From Nitrospirota bacterium (GTDB lineage Bacteria > Nitrospirota > Nitrospiria > Nitrospirales > Nitrospiraceae), in contig JBFMAX010000012.1 of NCBI GenBank assembly GCA_040755395.1, positions 1 through 64,000 of the forward strand: DNA of 64,000 bases, written 5' to 3'. Below the pieces are notes generated by a model that had not been told where the DNA came from, ran no database searches, and saw only the letters and a list, made by a program, of their open reading frames with translations. Position numbers and translations under genes: made by a program. Below, piece by piece: positions 1-8,477 of this stretch. Position 1 is the stretch's first letter. Every line of letters starts with the position of its first letter.

Positions 1-59
1 GTTTCAAGTATGCTTCCCTCCTTCATGGCTGCGCTTGCCCGTCTCGCAACGCGACTCCC

Positions 60-252
60 GGGTACCCGTTGCTCTTTCATCGCAACGGGTGGAACGCGAC
101 GAACCGTCGTGAATCATGCGGGCTAGAGCCAGGAGTCGAACCCCTCGCCCCTTGCCTCGTGCCTCTGGCCCGGCCATGATGTTCATCATGCCGGGTACCC
201 GTTGCTGGGGCGCCTGTTGCTCTTCTGTTGCAATGGGCCAAAGCAACGGGTC
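60..252. repeat. Intergenic hairpin repeats of the ACCCGTTGC family
   Basis: Two hairpin units lie side by side. At about 65-92 ACCCGTTGC is followed by about nine bases and then GCAACGGGT. At about 183-252 CCGGGTACCCGTTGC leads to GCAATGGGC and AGCAACGGG. The same core recurs near 13320, 14967 and 18355. No gene is supported in bases 1-278, where the possible reading frames are short and composition-driven. The segment between the units (about 120-180) has the 'gaacccctcgccccttgcctc' style of sequence also seen near 24690. Confidence 0.6.
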
Positions 253-278
253 GCCGCTGAAGGCTCATGGAGATTGTT

Positions 279-1301
279 CTATCGCATCAGCACGGTGCCT
301 GTCTTGCTCCAATAATAAAAGATGGAAAGATTGGGATAAATGGACTCGATCGCATTCTGACCTGCAACGGTAAACAGGACGCCGGCGGCTCCGACGAAAT
401 TCGTGTCGCCGAACCGCCACTGGATCGTGGGCTCGAGGCCGATGATACTGAATCCGCTCCGCTGTCCCCGGTTGATCGCATGGCCGTCGGCGCGCCACGC
501 GAGTCCGTGCAGGGTGACCAGTTCCAACCCGTAGCCGAATCCCGTTTTGTCGTTCAGAATATGCTCGAACGCCAGGCGCGTGTTGACCAGATCGCCGGTG
601 TACGTCGTCTCTCGGCCTTCGCTCCCCGGCGCGGCGTAGGTATAGAAGACACCGGCCTGGACGCGAAACGGGCGGATATTCTTGCGAGCCATGATCCCTT
701 CCGTAAAAGCCACTTCGCCGAAACGGGTGGCGGGAAAGCGGCCGATCGGGGCAAAGCCGCCGGGCGGCCTGCTCGTGCCCGTCCATTTCCCCGTCGGCAG
801 AACGATGTGATTGAACAGGGTGACCGACGGGCGCCAAGAGCCCGGGTCCTGCACGATCGGCCGGTATTTGATCGCCAGGGAGGTGTCGCCCGGGCCTGTG
901 TCGGTGTCCACCTTGCCGTTTTCTCGAGCCCAAAAGGATTGAAGCGAGGTCGTGGCGCCGAACTGGATATGGTCGGTGACGCCGTATGCGAATTCGAGGG
1001 AGGGTTCCTGCACGCTATACAGATGAACCGGTCCGCTCTTGCGGTCCGAGAAGAAGCGAAAGCGGTTGTCGAAGGAATGCTCGCCGATCTGGGAAAAGAT
1101 GAAAGGCCGAAGCAGAGACTGTCCCTTGGGCTGGAGATCGACCGCCGTGTGCAGGATCGGACCGTGCGAGAACGGGTTCCAACTGTTCCGGTATTTCCGA
1201 ATGTCTTCATCGGAAGGTATCCAACTCGAAGCGTGGACCGGCTGCGCGCAGACGGCCTGCGCCAATTGTGCCCCCATCAACATCATCAACACAATCCGCA
1301 C
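279..1301 (-). CDS. Outer-membrane beta-barrel protein, paralogue 1
   Basis: This is a 340-residue protein with an N-terminal signal peptide (cleavage expected near residue 25, after the hydrophobic run and HAS). The mature part is rich in alternating aromatic and polar strands and ends in a C-terminal strand with YYWSKTG, as expected of an outer-membrane barrel. It is clearly paralogous to the product of 5049-6143: both begin the mature part with E-[DE]-I-R-K-Y-R-x-SWNP and share GKWTGT/SKWAGT, PIGRFP-TRFGEV and FTVAGQNAI. It lies 115 bp after the receiver gene at 1417-1878 on the same strand, so the two may be cotranscribed. The substrate is unknown. The family resembles uncharacterised transporter-like barrels found beside two-component systems. 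Confidence 0.8.
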   Translation of the reverse strand: MRIVLMMLMGAQLAQAVCAQPVHASSWIPSDEDIRKYRNSWNPFSHGPILHTAVDLQPKGQSLLRPFIFSQIGEHSFDNRFRFFSDRKSGPVHLYSVQEPSLEFAYGVTDHIQFGATTSLQSFWARENGKVDTDTGPGDTSLAIKYRPIVQDPGSWRPSVTLFNHIVLPTGKWTGTSRPPGGFAPIGRFPATRFGEVAFTEGIMARKNIRPFRVQAGVFYTYAAPGSEGRETTYTGDLVNTRLAFEHILNDKTGFGYGLELVTLHGLAWRADGHAINRGQRSGFSIIGLEPTIQWRFGDTNFVGAAGVLFTVAGQNAIESIYPNLSIFYYWSKTGTVLMR

Positions 1302-1416
1302 GGACTCTCCGAGGTTCGCGCGCGGCTTCGCCTCCGCGCCGCTTCGTCCGAGGACGACGTGATTGCCGGCACACAGATCGGGAGCGCATGGGAGCGATGC
1401 GTGAATGAGACTCCGG

Positions 1417-1878
1417 TCAGCATCGGGATTCGATCGGGTGGGGAGTTCGATTCCAGTGCAGCCAATGCCGGCAGAGGTCGTGGGCGAGCGTGGAGAGCTC
1501 TTCGAATGTGCCCGGCTTCACCACGTAGGCCGACGCTCCGGCTTCGTAGCAGGCGCGGATGTCGCGCGGGTCGTCCGAGGTCGTCAGCATGACGATGGGG
1601 ATAAGGGGCAGGCGCGCGTCGGCTCGAAGCCGGTACACCAATTCGATGCCGGTCATATCTCTGAGATGCAGGTCCAGAATGATCACTTGCGGGAGCGCGG
1701 GCTGCGGCGAACGGGCCTGGGCTTGGAGCAGGGCCAGCGCAGACTCAGCGTCGTGCATGGCCAGGGTCGACTCGCCGAACCCCTGCTGAGCGATCGCTTC
1801 CTGCAAGAGCTCGCACTCGCCCCGGTTGTCCTCGACCAAGAGGATGCGCTTGCCGGTTGCCGCGGTCGCGCAGTGCAT
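1417..1878 (-). CDS. Single-domain response regulator (CheY/Rcp1-like receiver)
   Basis: This 153-residue protein is one receiver domain without an output domain. It shows KRILLVEDN (acidic pocket), the phospho-acceptor aspartate in VIILDLHLRD, the switch threonine in MLTTSDD and the conserved lysine in AYVVKPG. The spacing and length are typical of Rcp1-like receivers, which normally relay phosphate to partner proteins. It is preceded by a good -24/-12 sequence (about 1914-1931) and followed by outer-membrane paralogue 1. It is probably a target of the sigma-54 regulator encoded just upstream. The partner kinase is likely the product of 3451-5028, by position only. Confidence 0.9.
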   Translation of the reverse strand: MHCATAATGKRILLVEDNRGECELLQEAIAQQGFGESTLAMHDAESALALLQAQARSPQPALPQVIILDLHLRDMTGIELVYRLRADARLPLIPIVMLTTSDDPRDIRACYEAGASAYVVKPGTFEELSTLAHDLCRHWLHWNRTPHPIESRC

Positions 1879-1913
1879 GGTGCGTCTTCGTGCCGGGTGA
1901 ATGCGGGATGACT

Positions 1914-1931
1914 CAGCAAATGAAATGCCGC
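1914..1931 (-). promoter_or_regulatory. Candidate sigma-54 (-24/-12) promoter of the receiver gene
   Basis: On the minus strand the sequence reads CGGCATTTCATTTGCTG. The invariant GG and GC are exactly 10 bases apart, and the -12 side is TTTGCT, close to the TGGCAC-N5-TTGCT consensus. The expected start of transcription is near 1905, 27 bases before the ATG at 1878. A sigma-54 activator is encoded directly upstream (2081-3454). Confidence 0.6.
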
Positions 1932-2080
1932 ATCGGAACGACGAGCAGAACGCTCAAAGCTGATTGGAAGGCGTTGAGAAATCGAGGAAATGGATCTTTG
2001 GGTGAGGCACGAGTGCGAGTACCGATGGAGCGGTCATGAGGTCTCGCCCTGGAGAAATTCCAGGGTGGAGGGGAATTTTT

Positions 2081-3454
2081 CTAGGAACCGGACTGTTCCT
2101 CCGTGACCCCGTACTTGCGCAGTTTTGTGAGGAGCGTCTTGTAATCGATACCCAGGGTGCGGGCCGTCTGAGTTTTGTTCCCGCCGTGTTCCTTGAGGAT
2201 GCGGAGGATATGTTTTTGTTCGGCTTCGTCCAAAGAACGCGGGGGCGCGGTGTGACGAGAGGAGAGTCGGTCCTGTGCGGCAGGCAACAGGGCCGCCAGT
2301 TCGTCCGGTTCGATGGTTGGCGCGGCGCCGGGCGGCGACAGGAGGACCAGGCGCTCGACCACGTTGCGGAGTTCCCGGACATTGCCCGGCCAAGGGTACG
2401 CGGCCAGGCGCTCGATCGACGGCTTTGAGAAGACACGGGGAGGCAAGCCCGGCGGCCAAAGCGCCTGCAGGAAGCCTTCGGCCAGGAGAGGAATGTCTTC
2501 CGGCCGTTCCCGCAGCGGCGGCACGCGGAGCGTCACGGTGTTGATCCGGTACAGCAAGTCGTCTCTGAATCGTCCTGCGAGAACCAGATCCTGAAGGTCG
2601 CGGTTGGTCGCACCGATGAACCGAACATCAGCCGTCAAGATTCTCGTCCCGCCGACCTGACGATACTCTCCTCGATCCAACACCCGCAGCACGCTGACCT
2701 GCATGGGCCCGCTCATCTCGCCGATCTCGTCTAGAAACAACGTGCCGCCCTCGGCCGCGGCGATCAGACCGGATTTCGGGGCGACGGCGCCGGTGAACGC
2801 GCCTTTTTCGTATCCGAACAGCTCGCTCTCCAGCAGGTCGCCCTTCACCGTGCCGCAATTGACAGCCAGAAACGGAGCGTCCCGGCGAGAGCTGAGAGCG
2901 TGAAAGGTGCGCGCGATCAATTCCTTGCCCGTGCCGGTCTCGCCCTGGATCAACACCGGCGCGTTGGACGGCGCGATCTTCCGCACCAGCTCCATCAACT
3001 TTCGCCAGGCGAGGCTCGTACCGTGCAGGATCCGGTCGACGCGCCGGGCTGCCGACTCCAGACGAAACGCCAGGTTTTCGCGGCGGAGCGCGCGCACGGC
3101 TTTTAGCTTGGCCAACGCCGCGGCGACCTGCGACCCGTCGAACGGCGTCTCCTTGACGAGGAAGTCCCAGGCCCCCGCCTTGATGGCCTCGACGGCGGCT
3201 CGAATTTCACCGTGTCCGGTCAGCACGATCACATCCACATCCGGTTGATGTTCGCGCACCCATTCCACTACCGCGCGTCCGTCCACGCCGGGCATGCGGA
3301 GGTCGGTAATCACGCAGTCATAGGACGAAACCTTGAGTGCGTCGAGCCCGGCCTGCCCATGCTCGACCATGGTCACGGCGCAGCCTTCTTGCCGCAGCGT
3401 CTCCTCCAGGACTAGACGGACGAACTCTTCGTCGTCGATGACGAGCACCTTCAT
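2081..3454 (-). CDS. Sigma-54-dependent response regulator (NtrC family)
   Basis: This 457-residue protein has the full NtrC layout. The receiver domain (about 1-120) has the acceptor aspartate in VITDLRMPG. The AAA+ sigma-54 domain (about 140-375) has Walker A GETGTGKE, the sigma-contact loop GAFTGA and the WPGNVREL motif. The C-terminal Fis-type HTH (about 415-450) is GGNKTQTARTLGIDYKTL. Its ATG overlaps the stop of the kinase gene (ATGA at 3451-3454), so the two are translationally coupled. It most likely activates the -24/-12 promoters seen before the receiver gene (1914) and before paralogue 2 (6198). The signal sensed is not evident. Confidence 0.95.
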   Translation of the reverse strand: MKVLVIDDEEFVRLVLEETLRQEGCAVTMVEHGQAGLDALKVSSYDCVITDLRMPGVDGRAVVEWVREHQPDVDVIVLTGHGEIRAAVEAIKAGAWDFLVKETPFDGSQVAAALAKLKAVRALRRENLAFRLESAARRVDRILHGTSLAWRKLMELVRKIAPSNAPVLIQGETGTGKELIARTFHALSSRRDAPFLAVNCGTVKGDLLESELFGYEKGAFTGAVAPKSGLIAAAEGGTLFLDEIGEMSGPMQVSVLRVLDRGEYRQVGGTRILTADVRFIGATNRDLQDLVLAGRFRDDLLYRINTVTLRVPPLRERPEDIPLLAEGFLQALWPPGLPPRVFSKPSIERLAAYPWPGNVRELRNVVERLVLLSPPGAAPTIEPDELAALLPAAQDRLSSRHTAPPRSLDEAEQKHILRILKEHGGNKTQTARTLGIDYKTLLTKLRKYGVTEEQSGS

Positions 3455-5028
3455 GGAACGTCCTTCATCGGGAACGCAAGATAGAACACGCTCCCCTTGC
3501 CGGGCGAAGATTCCGCCCAGACCCGACCACCGTGTTTCTCCATGACCAATTTCACGATGGCCAGCCCGACGCCCGTCCCTTCAAATTCCGATGGAGCGTG
3601 GAGGCGTTCAAACAAGCCGAAGATGCGTTCGGTCTCTTTAGAGTCGAACCCGATGCCGTTGTCTTTGATCCACAGTACGTATTCATGAGCTGTCACGGTG
3701 CCGCCAATGCAAATCTCAGGAGGAACGTCGCCGCGCGAGAACTTCAGCGCATTGTCCAAAAGATTCACGACGGCCTGCCGGATCGCTGCGGGATCTCCCG
3801 GGATCTCGGCGGCCGGCAGATCGACGGTCACGGTCGGCGCCGGGAACGGCGCGGACTGCAGGCGATCCGACACCACTGCGTGAACCAGCGCCCGTAGATC
3901 CACGCGGACCCTGGGCAGGGTCTGTCGCTCAAGACGCGAGTAGCGAAGCAGTGCGTCGATCAGGGCAATCATCTGAAGAGAGGACGCGTGGATCTTCGCG
4001 GCATAGCCCGAGGCCGTCGGATCCATCGTCCGGCCGAACTTGCGCTCGAGCAGCGAGGAAAACCCTTCGATCTCGCGCAACGGCGCTTTGAGGTCGTGGG
4101 CGACGGAATAGGTGAAGGCTTCCAGTTCCTTGGTCTTGCGTTCCAGCGCGCGGGTGCGCTCCCGCAAGGTGGCCAGCATGGCGACGAGTGATGCGGAGAG
4201 CATGCCGACTTCGTCCTTGGAAGGCCAGAGATCGAACGAAGCCGACAGGTCTTGACGGGCCACACGATCCGCCGTCGTAGCCAGGTGTGTGAGCGGCTGG
4301 GCGATTTGCTTGTTGAAGAGGGCGTAGGTGGCTGTGATGACCAAGGCCAGCAGCGCCACCAAGGCCAGAGCCACCCCGCGCGCGCGGCTGACCAGCAAAT
4401 CCCCTTCGCGCTTCATCTCCATGTCGATTCGAACGTGCGCGTCCGCGAGCTGATCGAGGCCGTCGGTCAGCTCCCCGATCAAGCGATCGGCCTGCTGCGC
4501 GGGGGAACGCGAACCCGGTCTCGTCGCGCGCGCCGCGGAAAGATAGGTCTTCCAGTTCGCCGTCAACGTCTCAATGGCTGATTCGATCCGCCGGATGGCG
4601 GCGTCTTCCTGATCGGCCAATGCCGTTTGGTGATGGTCGGTCAACATCCGGTAGAGGATAGGATGGGTGCGGGCCGCATGCGTGGTTCGATACAATTCCA
4701 ACGACCGATTGATCGCAGCCGCATGCGCGTTCAGGCGATCCAACGTGTCCTCCAAGCCGTCCGACGATTTCCGTTCCAAGAACACGTGGTAGATCAGGTT
4801 CAGCTCCAGCGTTTCCCGCTGCATGGTAGCCGCGGTAATGATCGCCGGAACGGTGATCCGTTGATGCCGGTCGACGTAACTGTTGATGCGGACGAGATAG
4901 ATCAGGATGGCGGCCAGACTGAACGCCAGGACGGCCAGCATGACGCTGGAGGAGAGGACGAGCTTCTGGCCGATCGTGAGACGGCGAAACCAGCTCGTCA
5001 GACCGCCGCGCATGGCGTAACGTACCAT
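3451..5028 (-). CDS. Membrane sensor histidine kinase
   Basis: This is a 525-residue kinase. It has a transmembrane helix near residues 25-45, a helical periplasmic sensor of about 160 residues, a second helix near 220-240, a HAMP linker, and the dimerisation/phospho-acceptor motif SVAHDLKAPL. The HATPase domain follows, with N box NLLDNALKFS, G1 DNGIGF and G2 GTGVGLAI. I start it at the ATG at 5028 (an alternative is 5013). The same frame runs open to 5190, but that part overlaps the outer-membrane gene and gives no sensible protein. The gene sits 20 bp after paralogue 2 and overlaps the regulator gene by 4 bp, forming an operon. Confidence 0.92.
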   Translation of the reverse strand: MVRYAMRGGLTSWFRRLTIGQKLVLSSSVMLAVLAFSLAAILIYLVRINSYVDRHQRITVPAIITAATMQRETLELNLIYHVFLERKSSDGLEDTLDRLNAHAAAINRSLELYRTTHAARTHPILYRMLTDHHQTALADQEDAAIRRIESAIETLTANWKTYLSAARATRPGSRSPAQQADRLIGELTDGLDQLADAHVRIDMEMKREGDLLVSRARGVALALVALLALVITATYALFNKQIAQPLTHLATTADRVARQDLSASFDLWPSKDEVGMLSASLVAMLATLRERTRALERKTKELEAFTYSVAHDLKAPLREIEGFSSLLERKFGRTMDPTASGYAAKIHASSLQMIALIDALLRYSRLERQTLPRVRVDLRALVHAVVSDRLQSAPFPAPTVTVDLPAAEIPGDPAAIRQAVVNLLDNALKFSRGDVPPEICIGGTVTAHEYVLWIKDNGIGFDSKETERIFGLFERLHAPSEFEGTGVGLAIVKLVMEKHGGRVWAESSPGKGSVFYLAFPMKDVP

Positions 5029-5048
5029 AGCGGCGGAAGCGGTGCCAG

Positions 5049-6143
5049 CTACCGCATCATCACCTTGCCGCTCTTGCTCCAATAATAGAAGAACGAAAAA
5101 TTCGGATAAATTGCGTTGATGGCGTTCTGTCCGGCCACTGTGAAGAGCACGCCCGCAGCGCACAAGAAATTCGTATCGCCAATCCGCCACTGAACAGAAG
5201 GCTCTACTCCGATCACCGAAAACCCGCTTTTCTGGCCCGCATTGATCGCGTGTCCGTCGAAACGATGAGTGAGACCGTGCAAGGTGACAAACTCCAGGTT
5301 GTAGCCGAATCCATGTTTGTCGCTCAGGATATGCTCAAAGATCAGGCGTGTGTTGATTAAATCGCCCGCGTAGGTGGCTTCGCCGCGTTCGTTCTTGAGG
5401 CCGGGGGCGGAATAGGTATAATAGACGCCGCCGCTCCAGCGAAAGGGCTGGAGATTTTTTCGAAAGGCCAGACCGGTCGTAAAACTCACCTCCCCGAACC
5501 GAGTGGAGGGAAAGCGTCCGATTGGGGAAAACCCTCCGGGAGGTTTATCCGTCCCGGCCCACTTGCTGGTTGGAAAGGCCACCTGATTGAACCAGTTGAC
5601 GCTGGGCACCCAACTGTCCGGGTCCTGCACGACAGGACGGTACTTGAGCGTGAAGGAGAGATCGCCCCAGCCGGCGTCATTCGTCACCTTCCCGTTCTCC
5701 CTGGCCCAAAAAGCTGACAGCGCGGTTTGCGCCCCGAGTTCCCAATGGTCGGTCAGGCCGTACGCAGTCTGAATGAACGGAAGCTGCGCACTGTAAAGGT
5801 GGACGGGGCCGGCCTTCGTATCGGTCGCGAAGCGCAGTTGATTGCCGAAACTGCTCTCGCCGATTTGCGAAAAGATGAGGGGCCGAATGTACCACTGCCC
5901 TTCCGGCTGGATGTCCGGCGAAGAAATCAGCATCGGCCCGTGCGAGAGGGGATTCCAACTTTTGCGGTACTTCCGAATTTCCTCTTCGGTCGGTACCCAC
6001 TGAATCTGGGCGAGCCAATCGACTATATCGGTTGCGGTTGTTACGGAAGGTGAAGCCAGGAGCAGGAAAAGGACGCCGAGCAGAAGGAGTGGCGGGCGTA
6101 TGCCTTTGCCGAGGCGAGCGCGAAGAAGCTCCGAGTTTGTCAC
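5049..6143 (-). CDS. Outer-membrane beta-barrel protein, paralogue 2
   Basis: This is about 364 residues from a GTG at 6143. A hydrophobic signal (GIRPPLLLLGVLFLLLAS) precedes the mature region EEEIRKYRKSWNP, and the barrel ends in YYWSKSGKVMMR. It is a close paralogue of the 279-1301 product and slightly longer at the N terminus. The frame stays open upstream to 7226, but there it runs antisense through the RCC1-repeat gene, so that extension is rejected. It heads the operon with the kinase and NtrC-type regulator, and a candidate -24/-12 promoter lies at about 6198-6215. A barrel encoded with its own two-component system suggests regulated transport or sensing, but the ligand is unknown. 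Confidence 0.78.
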   Translation of the reverse strand: MTNSELLRARLGKGIRPPLLLLGVLFLLLASPSVTTATDIVDWLAQIQWVPTEEEIRKYRKSWNPLSHGPMLISSPDIQPEGQWYIRPLIFSQIGESSFGNQLRFATDTKAGPVHLYSAQLPFIQTAYGLTDHWELGAQTALSAFWARENGKVTNDAGWGDLSFTLKYRPVVQDPDSWVPSVNWFNQVAFPTSKWAGTDKPPGGFSPIGRFPSTRFGEVSFTTGLAFRKNLQPFRWSGGVYYTYSAPGLKNERGEATYAGDLINTRLIFEHILSDKHGFGYNLEFVTLHGLTHRFDGHAINAGQKSGFSVIGVEPSVQWRIGDTNFLCAAGVLFTVAGQNAINAIYPNFSFFYYWSKSGKVMMR

Positions 6144-6197
6144 GGAGCGAGTATAGCAACTGGCGAAAGAGAGAGGAAGGAGCTTAAACCGTAGCCG

Positions 6198-6215
6198 GTG
6201 CAAGATGGTCGCCCG
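6198..6215 (-). promoter_or_regulatory. Candidate sigma-54 promoter of the barrel/kinase/regulator operon
   Basis: On the minus strand GGGCGACCATCTTGCA has GG and GC separated by 10 bases and an intact TTGCA at -12. The -24 half is weaker (GGC only). It lies about 45-55 bases before the GTG at 6143. The evidence is weaker than for 1914-1931 and 50562-50578. Confidence 0.4.
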
Positions 6216-6299
6216 CGGAATGCACCGCCGGAAAGCATGGAGGACGGTATGGCCAGTCGTGCACTCCCAGTTCACCTGTGTGTCGGAACCGAGTGTCTG

Positions 6300-7442
6300 A
6301 TGAGAATCGGCGCATTGCTCGCGCCTGTTCTGCTTCTGTCGGGCTGCGCCGAGATCGGCGTCCCGGCGCAGGGCATCATCGTCGTCGACGTCAAGGCGGG
6401 CGAACGGCACACCTGTGCCCTGACCTCGTCCGGCAGAGTGAAATGCTGGGGGTTCAACCACGACGGTCAGTTGGGTGACGGCACTCAAACCGATCGGGGC
6501 GCCCCGGTGGACGTGGTAGGTTTGACAAGCGGAGCAAAGGCGATTACGACCGGATGGCGGCACAGTTGTGCCGTGACCTCGTTGGGCGGCGTGAAATGCT
6601 GGGGGAACAACCACGATGGGCAGGTCGGCGACGGATCGAAGGACGACCGGAGGACGCCGCAAGACGTGGTGGGCTTGTTGGCGCGGGCGACCGCCATTGC
6701 CGCGGGGGAGCGGCATACCTGCGCCGTCACCGAGACCGGCGGGGTGAAGTGTTGGGGGCACAACCACGATGGGCAGCTTGGGGATGGGACGAGGAAGGAT
6801 CGGGTCACCCCTGTCGACGTGACGGGGCTGACCAGCGGCGTGGCGTCCATCACGGCGGGGTGGCGGCACACCTGCGCACTCACCACAGCGGGAGGGGTGA
6901 AATGCTGGGGGAACAATCACGATGGGCAACTTGGCAACGGAACGGAGAACGATAGTCCGTTGCCTGTCGATGTCGTCGGGCTGACGAGCGGCGTGACCGC
7001 GGTCGCTGCCCGCTGGCGGCATACCTGTGCGCTCACAAGCGCCGGCGGCGTCAAGTGCTGGGGAGGAAATCACCGCGGCCAGGTCGGCGATGGAACCAGG
7101 CGCGACAGAAATGTTCCCGTGGATGTCGCAGGGCTGACCCATGGTGTGAAAGCGATCGCGTGCGGATGGGGCCATAACTGCGCCCTGCTGACCGACGGTG
7201 GAGTCAAATGCTGGGGTAGTAATCATGAAGGGCAGCTCGGAGACGGCACCGGTAAGGACCGAAATGCGCCGGTCGATGTCGTACTGGCTCTAGCCGGAGT
7301 GAGCGCCATTACCGCGGGAGGAGAGCATACCTGCGCAGTGGTGAAGGGAACGGTCCTCTGTTGGGGGGCGAACGAGGACGGACAGCTCGGTGACGGGACC
7401 TTCAAGAACACGCTTGCGCTGAAACCCGAGCCCAGTGACTGA
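6300..7442 (+). CDS. RCC1-repeat lipoprotein (beta-propeller)
   Basis: I start the protein at the ATG at 6300, giving 380 residues with a lipoprotein signal (hydrophobic run ending in LLSGC). The rest is seven RCC1-type repeats of about 51 residues, each with the pattern H-[TSN]-C-A...VKCWG-x-N-[HE]-x-GQ-[LV]-G-[DN]-G. This predicts a seven-bladed propeller anchored to a membrane and facing the periplasm or outside. Each blade carries two cysteines about 11 residues apart (14 in total), so intra-blade disulfides are plausible. Such propellers usually mediate protein-protein binding, and no enzymatic residues are visible. The gene is divergent from the barrel operon at 6143 and stands alone. 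Confidence 0.88.
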   Translation: MRIGALLAPVLLLSGCAEIGVPAQGIIVVDVKAGERHTCALTSSGRVKCWGFNHDGQLGDGTQTDRGAPVDVVGLTSGAKAITTGWRHSCAVTSLGGVKCWGNNHDGQVGDGSKDDRRTPQDVVGLLARATAIAAGERHTCAVTETGGVKCWGHNHDGQLGDGTRKDRVTPVDVTGLTSGVASITAGWRHTCALTTAGGVKCWGNNHDGQLGNGTENDSPLPVDVVGLTSGVTAVAARWRHTCALTSAGGVKCWGGNHRGQVGDGTRRDRNVPVDVAGLTHGVKAIACGWGHNCALLTDGGVKCWGSNHEGQLGDGTGKDRNAPVDVVLALAGVSAITAGGEHTCAVVKGTVLCWGANEDGQLGDGTFKNTLALKPEPSD

Positions 7443-7518
7443 CCGCCGGAGCGTCTGCCGCACGCATGAGAAGGACGGAACTCCCGTGCCTCAAACGTAG
7501 GCTTTTGCGCCGATCGCT

Positions 7519-8067
7519 TCAACGCGTGTTCAGTCTCACTACAATGGCCCCCATCACATCCCCCTGCCTGAAATCGCGCTTGGGACTGGCCGGATGGGTG
7601 TTGTGACAATCCGCGCAAGCCTGGACGATGGCGAAGTCCGCGGCAAGGCCCTTAAATTGGTCGGCGTCCGCAAACGTCACGACTTTCAAGTCAGGATTTC
7701 GGGCCAGTTTCTTTAAGGCTTCGGCCTCCGCCTGTGTCTTCGGCAGATTGGCCGGGTTGATCGGCGTCAACCCGATCAGCCCTAAGTCGAAACTCCTGAT
7801 CTCCGCTCCGGCCGCTTTGACGAACTGCGCCGGCAGCATGATCGCGTGGTCTTCTGTGATCCACTGTTCGCTGGGCTTGACCCCCACCTTTTCGGCTTTC
7901 TCGACGATGGTTTTGGAATACACCGTACGGAAAGCCTGAGCCGTCTCCAGCACGTACCTAGCCGTTGTCTCGAGCGGGTTGTCGGTGGCTTGGACCAGAG
8001 AAACGGCGAGGCCGATCGACAAGGCGATCACCGCGCCATTCGCCGGCATCAAATGAAAGTGTTTCAT
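7519..8067 (-). CDS. Exported DUF3365 (Tll0287-like) mono-haem protein
   Basis: This is a 182-residue protein with a signal peptide (ending near SLVQA). The DUF3365/Tll0287-like fold has a C-terminal haem-binding motif CADCHNTHP, followed by GDVMGAIVVRLN. Family members are PAS-like periplasmic c-type haem proteins implicated in redox sensing or electron transfer. I start at the ATG at 8067, because the frame upstream to 8442 is open but has no signal sequence. The gene is monocistronic and convergent with the RCC1-repeat gene. A degraded homologue lies at 62690-63065. Confidence 0.82.
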   Translation of the reverse strand: MKHFHLMPANGAVIALSIGLAVSLVQATDNPLETTARYVLETAQAFRTVYSKTIVEKAEKVGVKPSEQWITEDHAIMLPAQFVKAAGAEIRSFDLGLIGLTPINPANLPKTQAEAEALKKLARNPDLKVVTFADADQFKGLAADFAIVQACADCHNTHPASPKRDFRQGDVMGAIVVRLNTR

Positions 8068-8433
8068 AAGAGCCTCACAAACAAAGTTGGTCTGTCGAGC
8101 TGTGTGTAGGGGGTACTCCTTGCAGGCGCGGTTTGTCAAGAATCGTTCTGCCATGATCGCCTTGGCGCCGCTGCAACCACGAGCGGTTCCGCCGTGAGCT
8201 TCCACCGCGCGGCCATCGGGTAAGGCCCGCGCGAACGCCCCGGGTTCGCTCCCGAAATACGGCTGTCCCGGGAGTGAGTGCAAGATGACGAGTCGAGTCC
8301 TGAAAAAACGGCCGGACACACACAGCCGGCGTTTCCCCATCGGCACGGTCCTCTGGCAGGGCGGATTCGGGAGGTGATGCGGACGCCCCCTGCCTCGGTA
8401 GCGTTTCAGGGCGAAAAGGATGAGTGACAGTAT

Positions 8434-8465
8434 AGTTGACAAGATATCTCCTATCGGCGTATAGT
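8434..8465 (+). promoter_or_regulatory. Promoter and candidate operator of the HTH/PBP regulator
   Basis: TTGACA at 8436-8441 and TATAGT at 8460-8465 are 18 bases apart, a near-consensus housekeeping promoter. The expected start near 8472 would leave only about six untranslated bases before the ATG at 8478. Overlapping the -35 box is TATAGTTGACAA (8431-8442). Its reverse complement recurs exactly at 10599-10610 in the next large intergenic gap of the locus. I infer a binding site for the regulator encoded here. Confidence 0.65.
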
Positions 8466-8477
8466 TTGCGCCCGCTC

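Noticed and set aside
267-1592. 441-codon plus-strand frame across 0.3-1.6 kb
   Set aside because: It is antisense to both the barrel and the receiver gene, which have strong family signatures.
5029-5190. Extension of the histidine kinase start to 5190
   Set aside because: It overlaps the end of the barrel gene and adds charged residues before a natural N terminus at 5028.
6144-7226. Upstream extension of the barrel frame to a 725-residue protein
   Set aside because: It runs antisense through the RCC1-repeat gene and yields a repetitive Pro/Arg-rich sequence with no signal peptide. The signal sequence appears only after 6143.
6400-7400. Possible CRISPR or tandem DNA repeat
   Set aside because: The periodicity of about 153 bp is that of coding RCC1 blades. 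There are no identical short repeats with spacers.
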